Below are positions 43,106 to 58,058 of a DNA stretch of 64,000 nt, one piece after another. The DNA is taken from positions 1 to 64,000 of the forward strand of contig JABYQS010000015.1 in the NCBI GenBank assembly GCA_022592435.1. Direction: 5' to 3'. The notes below the pieces were generated by a model. The model did no database searches. It was not told where the DNA came from and was given only the letters and a program-made list of their open reading frames with translations. This DNA comes from Cerioporus squamosus (lineage: Eukaryota; Basidiomycota; Agaricomycetes; Polyporales; Polyporaceae). The position numbers and the translations under genes were made by a program. Every line of letters starts with the position of its first letter. Position 1 is the stretch's first letter.

Positions 43106-46100
43106 ATGTCGTCTTCAGAGGAGGACACTCCCCCTGTGATGGTAGAGCAGGCCAAGCGGAAGAAGAAGCAGAGAGCCTGTGATTTTTGCAGGCGAAAGAA
43201 AAGTACGTCCTCTCAGGCACGGTCGCTTTGAAATGCCGGACTCATTCGGGCGGGCTTTTCCATGACCAGTCCGCTGTAAGTGAAACGGCACCTGTCGAGT
43301 CTCGTAAACATCGAACGACCTCCTATTTCAGGTGATGGCGCGGAGATGCCCGACCACCGTTGCTCAAGGTGCATAGGGCAGGGCATTGAATGTACCTACG
43401 AACCAATCAACGTGCGTTAGGCGATCCTCTGCTTGCGTGGAGATCACTCATTGATATGTAGACCCGACCACCCAGCAAGAGGTGAGTTCATTTGCTCCGC
43501 AGGTTTGCGCAGCAAGCACGATGGGGCAAGCGCCGGAATACGCAGCTGCCAAGCACTCCATCTCTGCCTGAATTGGTGTCTTGTTCTGAACGATATATAT
43601 CCGCGACTGCGGACCTTCGTCAACCTTTTTGTACTGGTTAGTATCCGGGAGACAATTTGCTGATCAAGGGTACATCAGTTATGTTCAAATCCTGGAGAAT
43701 CGCCTCCAGAACATGGAGAAATTGTTTGGACAGGTGCGTGCGCAGACCGTTCAGAATAGAAGGTTACTGATTGAACCCTCCTGCCGTTACAGCTGCATCC
43801 AAATGTACAGATCCCGAAGGACTTCGACGGCGTGCTGGAGGCTAGCCACCTGCAGTTAGCCACCGACCATCTCCCCCCTGACTACACGCGACATTCGTCC
43901 ATATCCAACGGGAGTGCTTCCGCCGTCTCTCCACCACCGCCAGATTCGCCTCTGGTAGACTCGGATGAGCTCGAGCCAAGCGATGATGAACAGGAAGCTC
44001 GTCGAAACATCCTCGAGAATTTGAAGCGGATCCCTATCATCACCCACCCTTCACAAGCCCGATACCATGGCAAGTCCAGCAACCTCATGTTCCTGCAGAC
44101 CGTCATGGACATGAAGCAGAAGTACACCGGGATCGAACGACCAAGGAGCGCCGAGCCTGCACTCAGGGAGCTCGGTATGGCACCGCCGAGACGAGCCGAG
44201 TTCAATCCAGTGAGTTTCTGCCCAATACGCCGCATTGCTATGGCTGATGCTGTCTTCTATCTTTATTTTTGTTTCGCCTTTTGACAAGCAGACGCAGTGG
44301 CTGAAGGACTCCTCCGCAGCCAGACCCAAGCCGTCTCCGTATCGCGATTTCCCACCTCCAGATCTTATGGAGCAACTGGTCAATGCGTTCTTCATGCATT
44401 ACAATCTCTTTGTGCCCCTCTTGCACCGACCAACCTTAGAGCAGGGGATCAAGGACGGGCTACACCTGCGTGACCGAGGCTTCGGAGCGGTTCTCTTGCT
44501 CGTGTGCGCAAACGGGAGTCGTGTGGTCGACGATCCGCGCGTAATGGCAGAGGACGGTCGTCACGTTGCTGGCTGGAAATGGTTTGAGCAGGTTGAGACT
44601 GTGCGATGGTCGTACCTGGAGCGGCCGCGATTGGAGGACTTGCAATCATGCGCGGTACGTGTACTCGGTAAGATATCTTACCAGGTGTCTGATTGCTCAT
44701 GCATCGTGCAGCTCATCTCGATGTATCTTGGGGGCACCAATGTACCTCAGGGCAGTTGGACTGTCATCGGCTTGGGACTCCGCATGGCACAGGATATGGG
44801 AGCACATCGCAAGAAGGTCTACAACACGAAGCCTACGGTGGAGGATGAGTTGATGAAGAGAGCGTTCTGGTGCGTCGTTTTCAGCGCAGCAATCTTATAA
44901 TCGTCGCGCTTACCTCGATGTGATCGTCAGGGCTCTCATAGTTCTAGACAGAATATCTAGCTTTGGACTTGGCCGGCCATGTGCGATACATGATGAGGAG
45001 TGAGTCCCGATCATCTCCGGCCTCTTCCTTCTGACACTTACACTAATGTGGGGGCAAGTTTCGACGTCGAGCCTCTATTGGAGGTTGATGACGAGTACTG
45101 GATCAACTCTGACCCAGAACAAGCATTTAAGCAGCCTGAAGGGAAGCCGTCATATGTGACTTTCGCCAATTGCCTGGTTCGACTGCTCAAGATCCTGGCC
45201 TTCGCATCCCGCACAATCGTAAGTATAGTCCGTGCGGGTACCCGGCGACCGTTAGCTGATGGCCGCGCACCTAGTATTCCATCAACAAGTCCAAGTTAAC
45301 TCTCGGCATGGTTGGTCCTGCGTGGGAGCAGAAAATCGTGGCCGAACTAGACTCCGCGATGAATAAGTGGGTCGATACAGTCCCCCCTCATCGTCAGTGC
45401 TCGTCCGTGATGCATAACTGTGCATACAAAGACTCACCCAATTCTACAGTCCAGTGGGATCCAGATCGAGTTGACCATGTGTTTCTGAATCAATCGGCCA
45501 CGCTCTACGCCAAGTACTATCTTCTGCAGATCTGCATACATCGACCGTTCATCCCATCTCCCCGTAAACCGTCTCGGCTCACCTTACCTTCCTTGGCGAT
45601 ATGCACGAACGCAGCGCGCTCCTGCACGCATGTCCTCGACATCCAGATGCAGAGGACGGGCACGCCACTTCTACTTAACCGCGTAGGTTAGCAAACCGGC
45701 TGGAGATTTCGCCTGGCTGATTTCCTCGCAGATGCCACTCTTCACTTCCGGCCTCGTATTACTCCTCAACATGTGGGGCGGGAAGAGGTCTGGTCTGTCA
45801 AATCAGTCCACAATGGCGGATGTCCACAAGTGCATGAACATGCTCAAGCAGCTTGAACGATTGTATGTATACTCTGCATATGTCCGGTGCTCCTGCTGAT
45901 TGATCCGATGTAGTACGCAATCAGCGCGGCGGTTATGGTACGTCTAGGTCGCCCCCATTCCACAAGATTCTCACCCAACCCCTGCTCAGGGACGTGCTCA
46001 ATGGGCTTATCTCGATCGGGGAGTTTGCCCCACCTGGGTCGTCGGCATTCCCGAGTGGGGGTCAACCTGATGTCGGCAGCCTCCTCTCAGTCGTGTTCGC

Positions 46101-46877
46101 CAGGGACGCCGCACAGCCCGGCGGGCTACCCTCCTCGCTAGTTCCTCTGCCGCGCTCCGAACAAGCGCAAGCTGACGAGCCTATGCTCTCGCCGCTCTAC
46201 AATCCTGGGGCGCCTGCAAGTAGGACCGAAACCATACAAGCACAGGCTGGCTATGCCGCTCCAACACTTTCACCAACCCGCCATCCGCGCTTCCCGTCCA
46301 CACCGAGGAGCTCGGCAGATTGCCCTTCCACCACGGTTTCAGTTCGCTCCTCGCCGCCGTCAATGGCAATGGCACTCCCCAACGGCAGAGAACGCAGCCC
46401 CCAGACATCTTCGCAGGGATACAGCCAGCAGCAGGTCCCAGCACGCTTGCGCCAGCCGGACGGCTACCGGACGCCGCGATGGACACGGAGGGCTTCAACG
46501 TCAATGCTCCTGGGTTCCCTATGAGGGTGACGGACTACAGCGAGCTGCTCTCCGCTCTGTCTGCGCCTTCGCCCCCGCAACAGCAGCACTCACCTCAGTA
46601 CGTAGGCGGCACTCCCTCTCCGATGTCGATGAACGGCGACTCGGACGTGGCGATGCTGTCAGCGGAGAACATGGCGTTTGCCGACAACATGATGGAGATG
46701 TGGTCCACCGCTCCGGCTTCGTTTGAGTGAGTCGATGTGTATCCATATCCACAGTGCGCTACTGACCGCTATGTTCGCAGATGGGACGACTGGGGTTCGT
46801 ACCTCGCGAACATGACGGGTGTGGATCAGAACAATCCGTTCCATCCTCCCGGTCCTCCCCCTACGACTGGCTTCTAG
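43106..46877 (+). CDS. Zn2Cys6 fungal-specific transcription factor (XlnR-like domain layout)
   Basis: Nuclear DNA-binding regulator. The zinc cluster at about residues 25-55 is C-x2-C-x6-C-x9-C-x2-C-x6-C (RACDFCRRKKIRCDGAEM, then HRCSRCIGQGIECTYE). It is assembled from exon 1 (43106-43202), a 6-nt exon (43270-43275) and exon 3 (43332-43411). A linker and coiled segment follow (YVQILENRLQNMEKLFGQ). The middle-homology domain (44292 on) shows FFMHYNLFVPLLHRPTLEQG, GSWTVIGLGLRMAQDMGAHR and VLDRISSFGLGRPCAIHDE. The C-terminus is Ser/Pro/Gln-rich and ends WDDWGSYLANMTGVDQ...PTTGF with TAG at 46875-46877. At least 14 exons. Two joins do not resolve cleanly: one near 43481/43673 and a frame change around 46200-46300; each behaves like a one-base excess or an unseen tiny exon or intron. 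Target genes unknown. Confidence 0.8.
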
Positions 46878-47368
46878 GCTGTTAGGTCAGGGAAGGACAA
46901 TGCCGGACTCATATTCGTTGTAATTGTACTGTGCGCGCGTTGTCATACCTCAGTCTGGGCCGGAATATATCATATCACACAGATACAGCCTTTCTGCAGC
47001 CTCTCGACGTACTTGCAAAGCTCGGCTCGGCTCGGAACGTTCATGAAGTAAATGGCCTGTACTGAGAGCTAGCGTATAAGATCGCGGTTCAGTTAACGTT
47101 CAGGCCTTATCGTGCATGACAACGGCGACGACGCACCAACACGACACCCTAAATTGTACGCACGTCGTCCATGGGCAATGAGCTGGTTGCAAAGAGAATG
47201 TGCCGGTGCTCCCCCGTCCTCGTCCTTGCGGTCTCGACAGTGCACCAGCTCCAGATCAAAACAATGAGTCCATTCCAGAACCAGCGGTGGATATGCGCAA
47301 TAGTACAACAACTGATGATACACCACACTCGAGCCTATGAACCCTCGTTCCCTATCAACGAGTCCTGG
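46878..47368. other. Convergent intergenic region
   Basis: 490 bp between the 3' ends of the Zn2Cys6 gene (plus) and VPS4 (minus). No gene, hairpin terminator or repeat recognised. Confidence 0.5.
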
Positions 47369-49428
<2,060 letters not shown>

Positions 49429-49706
49429 GGTCGCGGTGGGGAAAGCACTCTACGCAGGCGCCTGCCCGCCCACCGACCCGCACAGACGCCCGATCTCCGG
49501 TCCTGTTTGTCTCTGTTAGGATCAAAGCCCGCAGCCTAACGATCCGAAACAACCGCCTTCGAATCCGATACCAAACCAACATATGGCATCACACTTTGTG
49601 TTTTGCTGGTAGCATTGAAACCCGTAGACCCCACAGCATCATGAAGAGAGGGAAGCACAAGTTGTCACAGTCCTATCAAACGCACCCGTGGCCGCTACCC
49701 ACCGAC

Positions 49707-52024
<2,318 letters not shown>

Positions 52025-52087
52025 TCATGACTGGGCGGCTCAGAGTCTCAGACAACAACGGCGACAGCGAGCAGCAGGCAAAGGACG

Positions 52088-54247
52088 ATGTCGGCCGCGT
52101 ACAAGGAAATTGTCGACCCCGAGTCCCAGGCTCTCCTCTCCCAGGACCACGAAGATACCCCGCTAGCAGCACGCCCCGCTCACCGCACCTTCCGCATCCG
52201 CCACCTCCTGCTAGCATACGCCGCCGGCATCCTCTCCACCGTCCTCGTCGAGCTCTTCCTCTGCTCCCACTACTCAATATCCATCTTCTCCAGCTCCCAG
52301 GTCTACCCTCCTGTCTACAAAGACCTCGCGTCGCCCGACGCAGGCTCGACAGAGGTCCACAACTTCCCGCCCGCCTCGCCCACCAACGTCTTTCCTTCCC
52401 TCTTCCCCACCAACGTCGGCCATGCCGGCCCTACTCCCACCGGTGCAGAAGCCGCGCTCGTTGCCACCGCGCCATCCTATCCTTTACACACAGGCGCACC
52501 GCATCTCCTTTCACCACTAGCTCTCGAGAAGAACGCCTCCAAGCAGGATTCTGAGCCACCCTTCGACATATTCAAACACTGGGGCAACCTCTCTCCATGG
52601 TTCAGCGTCGAACGCGGCTCCTTTGGTGTTGACTCTGGTCCCGAAGCTCCAGATACCTGCCGCGTAACTGGCCTCCACCTCCTCCACCGACATGGCGCAC
52701 GCTATCCTACCGAGTGGGCATCCTACGGCGGTCCTGCCAACTTCTCCGGTCGCCTACACGACAATGCCGCAGGATGGAACACTACTGGAGAGCTCGAATT
52801 CATGAACGACTGGTATGTCCCTCCCTCGTGCTTGGGACGTGGCTTGACTCTTTCCAGGACGTACAAGCTGGGCGAGGAGATCCTCACTCCGTTCGGACGT
52901 CAACAACTCTGTGCGTCCGTGTCTTTGCAATCTACTCGCAATGTCTGACCCTGCCCAGACGACCTCGGTGTGTCCATGCGCATCAAGTACGGTTTCCTCC
53001 TCAAGAACTTCACCGAGTCCAACACCGTCCCCGTATTCCGCACCGAGTCCCAAGACCGCATGCTTGCCTCCGCCCTCAACTTCGCCATCGGCTTCTTCGG
53101 CTACCCTTCGAGGGCCAATACCAGCAGAGCATCACCATCGAGGACAACGGCTTCAACAACACCCTCGCGCCCTACAAGACCTGTCCCAACGCCAGCGACC
53201 GCACCAAGTCTGATCGTGGGGTCGCCTATGTGAAGGAGTGGGCCGAAATCTACCTCAAGGATGCCGTCTTCCGTCTTCGTCCCCAGATGCAGGGCTACGA
53301 ACTGACGACCGAGGACGTGTACACGCTCCAGCAGATGTGCGCGTACGAGGTACGACTCTCCGCCTCGCAAACACGTTTGCTTCCTCTGACGGCTGCTGCG
53401 CAGACCGTTGCCATCGGCTACTCCAAGTTTTGCGAGCTCTTCACAGAAGAAGAGTGGAAGGGTTTCAACTATGCGTGCGTGACGTCGTAGCCACTCTCCG
53501 ACCCGTTTCCTGACTTGTGTTTCCACAGTATGGACCTGTACTTCTGGTACGGCTCCGCTTTCGGCGCACCCCTCGGCCGTGTCCAGGGCATCGGCTACGT
53601 CCAGGAGCTCGTCGCCCGTCTCACGCACACGCCCATCCCCGTCCACAACTCCTCCACCAACGCCACACTGGATGACAACGCGACAACGTTCCCGCTCGGC
53701 CAGAGCCTCTACGTCGACGCCACGCACGAGGTCGTCGTTCTCAACGGTCAGTCCCCTCAGTGCCTCCTCTCAGATCCTGCTTATTAACTTTTACCACAGT
53801 CATCACCGCGTTGAACCTGACCAACTTTGCCGAGGGCGGTCCCCTCCCCGCGGACCACATCCCCGAGCACCGCGCATTCAAGTCGTCCCACCTCGCGCCC
53901 TTCGCGACCAACGTCCAGTTCCAACGTACGTCTCGCAGTTTCTCCTCGCGCTCTCCGTCTAACCCTCCCATCTCCCAGTGCTCTCCTGCTCCTCCACCCC
54001 CGACCCGCAAATCCGCATCATCATCAACGACGGCGTCGTCCCCCTCACCGGCATCCGCGGCTGCCCCGCAGACGCGGACGGCAAGTGCCCTCTCCCCACG
54101 TTCGTCGCCGCTCAGCGTGAAATCATCGCGAACACCGACTGGCAGTGGGCGTGCCATGGCGACTGGAGCGTCCCGGCTGGCCCCGCATGGAACACCACGA
54201 CGGGCGACCCGCCTGCGCCTGGGGAGGTTTTGGGCTCGAGGGCGTAG
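52088..54247 (+). CDS. Membrane-anchored histidine acid phosphatase (phytase-like)
   Basis: Hydrolyses phosphomonoesters through a phospho-His intermediate. A cytosolic head (residues 1-37) and a signal-anchor (HLLLAYAAGILSTVLVELFL) place the enzyme outside the membrane. A Ser/Pro linker follows, then LHLLHRHGARYPTEW with the RHGxRxP catalytic motif. Exons are 52088-52812, 52858-52910, 52959 onward, with later joins near 53349/53404, 53474/53529, 53745/53800 and 53925/53978. Other family blocks: EILTPFGRQQLYDLG, VFRTESQDRMLASALNF, NAMDLYFWYG-like text and VDATHEVVVLN. At 53102-53106 the frame slips by one base between FFGYP and FEGQYQQSITIEDNGF, as if one nucleotide were missing. The second motif reads THE where many phytases have HD. 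Substrate not determined. Confidence 0.8.
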
Positions 54248-54590
54248 AGTGCGGGTGTTATCGTAGGGAGATGCTCGGACTGTGGTATGGATTGATATCT
54301 ATCTCGTCTAATTCCTGTCTGTCTAGACATCATTATATTGATCAGAGCGTCGTAGGAGCTCTTCAGGATATTGAGAACGAAGCAAAGCGCGCGGGGTGAG
54401 ATTTGATGTAAGTCCAGATGGCAACTTCTGCCTTCCACTGCAGAGACCCAACCCAGAATGCACGGTCGCACGGACGATGGTCGCCTTCCCGCTCCGAGCC
54501 ATAGAACACAAAAGCCGACATGTACATATATTCCAAGCCTGCATTTCGTTCCATCGCCCGTAGCGACAGACCAGACGAGCTACGATTGTC

Positions 54591-54645
54591 ACCGAACCGG
54601 CCACCCTGCCACCGAACCGGCCACCCTGCGGACATAAATAAGAGG
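54591..54645 (+). promoter_or_regulatory. Duplicated 20-bp element plus TATA box
   Basis: The unit ACCGAACCGGCCACCCTGCC occurs twice in tandem (54591-54610 and 54611-54629, one end mismatch). It is followed at once by CATAAATAAG (54633-54642), a TATA-like box 57-66 bp upstream of the start codon of the secreted-protein gene. The placement suggests a promoter with a duplicated factor-binding site. Inference from position only. Confidence 0.5.
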
Positions 54646-54698
54646 GAAACGAAGGGGCTCAAGGAGCATCTCTCAGAATCCCCGCACTCTGCCTCATC

Positions 54699-55308
54699 AT
54701 GCTCAAGCTCTCTCCTCTCCTCATCCTCGCCCTCGCGCTCTTGCTCGGAGCGCCATACAGTGCCTTCGCCACAAACGTCATCTTCGACAACCCGAACAAT
54801 GACACAGTAGTGGTCTATACAGGACCTGATAGTCGGCTCAATGTCTCTTGGTATGACTTCTCTGTCCAGCAGCGGTAGAAGTAAGTACTGTACTACGTAC
54901 ACCACGCAGGCACTTCGATGGCCCCGCGCCCGATGAAAACCTCTATCAGCCACGAGGATTTAGAATCTATGATGGCACAACATATAGTGAGTCGCGATCG
55001 AGACGTACAAGTGTACAAAACCGTTCGCCAGTAGCATCCGGGGCTGACGAAGTATCAGTAACGCTGATTGGGCCCTTGTTCGGGACTGTCGACTCTAACC
55101 CGGAGGTCCCACTGGGGGAGCTTGAGGGCTTACAGCCGAAGGGCACCAGCGTGAGGTATCGCCTATGGTGTAAGTCTTGTAACGAGTCCGTTGGGGATTG
55201 CCAGAGCACTTACCGTAGTCGTATGCAACAGTGGGCTTCCGGACTGATACCGTACCCGTTCAGACCATAGAAGGATGGAGCGACGAGTTCTTCATAAGCG
55301 TACCTTGA
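54699..55308 (+). CDS. Small secreted protein, 138 aa
   Basis: CDS 54699-54850, 54910-54986, 55059-55169, 55232-55308; 417 nt, in frame, introns 59-72 bp. The N-terminus MLKLSPLLILALALLLGAPY is a clear signal peptide, with cleavage likely after AFA at about residue 24. The mature part of about 114 residues has Asn-Pro-Asn-Asn and NVSW (a possible N-glycosylation site), and tracts VTLIGPLFG-like, VRYRLW and WSDEFFISVP. Alternating hydrophobic residues suggest a beta-sandwich. It lacks the Cys pattern of hydrophobins. No family recognised; extracellular role inferred. The last acceptor was chosen after ATGCAACAG because it alone keeps a long frame; an alternative end is at 55270. Confidence 0.65.
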
Positions 55309-56673
55309 AGGTGACGTGTGGAGGAGATGCCGGTATCACGTCGCACAGTCTCGAAGTTGGAAGACATACGACAATGAAGTAGTGGATAGACCGACGTGGG
55401 TAGTGGAATGCAATAAGTAGTAACGATTGTCCACTGACATCTTTCGTGAAGACGTCGCAGCGACACTGGGAGAATGAGTGCGAAGCTGTGTTGAAGTGGT
55501 ATCCTAGTGAATACCACAATGCGAGAATTTGTCTGAATAAATGGCGCAGTTCCAATCGGCAGGGCGCACTACCAATGTCGAAGGCCGATGTGTCACAAAC
55601 TGGTCCAATGCTTTCAGGAGTGCTTCTGAGATATATACCTGTCTCTTCTACTCTCGCGATAGTGCGGTGGTGGGGTGCGACTTCTAACTCGCACGTCTGG
55701 GTACGAGACAACTGGTTGCAAGTCATGGTGGCTAGCAAGCTGTGCAGCCGCGATGGACGAGAGAAAGCACGCACAGCCACCTCCAGCAAAGCGCTGACTC
55801 GAACACAGCCCGTCACAAACACAACAGCCTGCCCTAAACGCACAAACAACCCCATCAGCCTGCCCTCACCTGCCCCCTATATAAGCACGTCCTCCTGCTC
55901 TCCCGTTCCGCATTCTTGTGCTCGGGCACGTACTGTCGCCAGTGAGGTCTTTACCGAGGCACAGTCTTTTGCTGATTGCAAATTACACATCCGAACACGT
56001 CTGTTGGCTTCGGCCTGCAGCAATTTTTGGAAAACCCCTTCCCTCTCTTCGGAGTTCTTCCTGTTGTTCGGATAGGCAGTACGCTGTTCTTGTAGCTTGT
56101 GCTGGTTGCAATGCTATGCACGTGCAACATTTCTCGTATGTGTGTTCTACTCTCCATGGAACCTGCGGTTTTGTCCCTCCAGGATAAGTTGAGTAGGAAG
56201 ACCGTTGCCTTCGAGGCTATTGTGCAATACATGTGGGTGAGCTACGGTTCGAACATGACGTGCATGAATGTGTATGTGTCTCGAGACTAGATATCGGGAG
56301 GTCTGCTCAACGAAGTGGATAAGTGCCACATACGTACCTGGGGCATATGCATTCAGACATGTTACGGAGCCCCAGCATGTACGAGGAGACCCTCGGAAAA
56401 CAGGTCTCTACTCCATCACCGTCTGGCGTACTGTGCACCGAAGTCGAAGATGCACCTCCAAACGGCAGAGAAGAAAAGGAACATGCGTATAATCTGCTAC
56501 AGCTGTACGGTATTAGGAAGGAAGTCGTCACGCATGTCCGTATCCACACTGGGTGCATACCAGATTCAATCGTCCGTCAATGCCTCGCATCGCATCGCAT
56601 GCGCCGCCGCTCGCCGCTCGCCACCACAACCATCTACCATCTCTCATCTCTCATTATCCACTCAAGCTCACAC
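55309..56673. other. Intergenic; TATA-like box but no supported gene
   Basis: About 1.36 kb. A good TATA box (CCTATATAAGCACG at about 55877-55890) is followed by pyrimidine-rich leader-like text, but no downstream frame looks coding. Could be an orphan promoter, a non-coding transcript or a lost gene. Confidence 0.4.
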
Positions 56674-58058
56674 TCAGAACCTATCCATCGGAGGAGGGTA
56701 TGCCCGGCCAGGGCCACCGCCAGCGCCATTCTGGTACAGCTGCTTCCCGCTGACGCCACCAACGAGGCTCGCCGGGGGCCCGCCGCCGTGCGTGTAGTTG
56801 CTCGCCGAGTCTTCGTCGCCATAGTCCACGCCGCCCGCGAGCAGTGGGTCCTTGACCTCCCACACCGTCGCCTTGGAGCCGACCGAGAACTCGAGGTCCT
56901 CGCGCTACAGCACAGAACCACAGAATCACATCAGTACGCCGGAACGCTGCGCATGCCAGCAAGAGCACGCACCGTGATGCTGTCCCAGTACTTGTACACC
57001 ATCATGACGCTCAGGAGCATGCACAGCGTGAAGAAGAACAGGCCGTCGATGTAGTGCTTGATCGCGTCGCAGATGGTGACCGAGAACGCGAAGAGGATGA
57101 CCTGCGCGACGGTGAAGAACGCAGGTGCCGAACACGATGTCGCCAATCGGCCAGCGGTCCTCGAGCGTGCGGAAGACGAGGATGAGCTGGGAGACGATGT
57201 AGATGACGGCGCAGACGAGCGGCCAGAGGATGTAGATGATCCAGAGTCCGATGGGCTTCGCGAAGTTAAACCCGGCGAGGTTCTTGAACGTGGCGATGGC
57301 GACGAAGAACGACACGCCGAACACGACGAGCGATGATATCCGGAGGAGCTGAACGACGGTGCAAGTGGTTGGATACGAACAACGGATGCACGATGAAGAG
57401 CACTCACCCAGAGCGATAGTGGCGTTCCGTCCTCGGCAAACTGGAAGCCCACGAAGCCGTTGATGAGGAGACAGGTGTATGTGGCCGCCACAAGACCTGT
57501 ATATATTGCAGCGAACCACTGCAAGCACAACGCATTGGAGATGAAGCACGGAGGATGGACATCAGCCAAGAATACGCACTGGATAGCTGACATTCGCAGT
57601 TGGGATGATGCCGGAGTCAAGGAAAATAGCAAGGAGCTCGATGATTGCGTAGAGGTAGAAAAACATCAAAATTTCCTTGCGACCTGACCACGACCAGCCA
57701 CCGAATGTCAGCCATGCAAGTGAAAACTCGAGCACGAATACTACGCACCAACAGCCGTGTACTTGCTCCGGATGTGAAAGATCATAATGCCCGTCATGAA
57801 GATAGCAACAATGTGCACGAAACATGTTGCTACAGCAATTCCGTGGTCAGAGCAGTCGTCAGTGGCCCCAGCGGACAACAGAGGCCCCGCCAGAGAGGCA
57901 AGAATGCACGTACATGGCTGGAAGATGAGGGTGCCCGAGATCTCCACATTTCTGCTATAACACGAGGGCTCGATGCCCTGGCTTGAGCCAATAAGCGGGC
58001 AGATGACAAGAGCGGCGGTCTGGCAGATGGCGTCGAAGGAGCCAAACTGGATGCCCAT
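56674..58058 (-). CDS. CHS7: Chitin synthase export chaperone Chs7, one-base frame break
   Basis: ER membrane protein needed for chitin synthase III to leave the ER. Exons on the minus strand: 57914-58058, 57749-57829, 57580-57683, 57408-57518, 56973-57348, 56674-56904. Family landmarks: [105 protein letters not shown] and VYKYWDSIT. About seven membrane segments are visible. The soluble tail is Gly/Pro-rich ([14 protein letters not shown]). The exon sum is 1048 nt, one over a multiple of three. The extra base lies near 57123, where FGT should run into [11 protein letters not shown]. Without it the protein would be 348 residues, near the family norm (316 in yeast). Sequencing error or a new null allele. 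Confidence 0.88.

Noticed and set aside
43106..43231. Reading through exon 1 of the Zn2Cys6 gene (RRKKSTSSQARSL)
   Set aside because: It loses the third zinc-binding cysteine; the micro-exon route restores the exact C-x6-C-x9-C spacing.
55292..55855. 187-codon minus-strand ORF
   Set aside because: No start context, domain or codon pattern, and it overlaps the 3' end of the secreted-protein gene.
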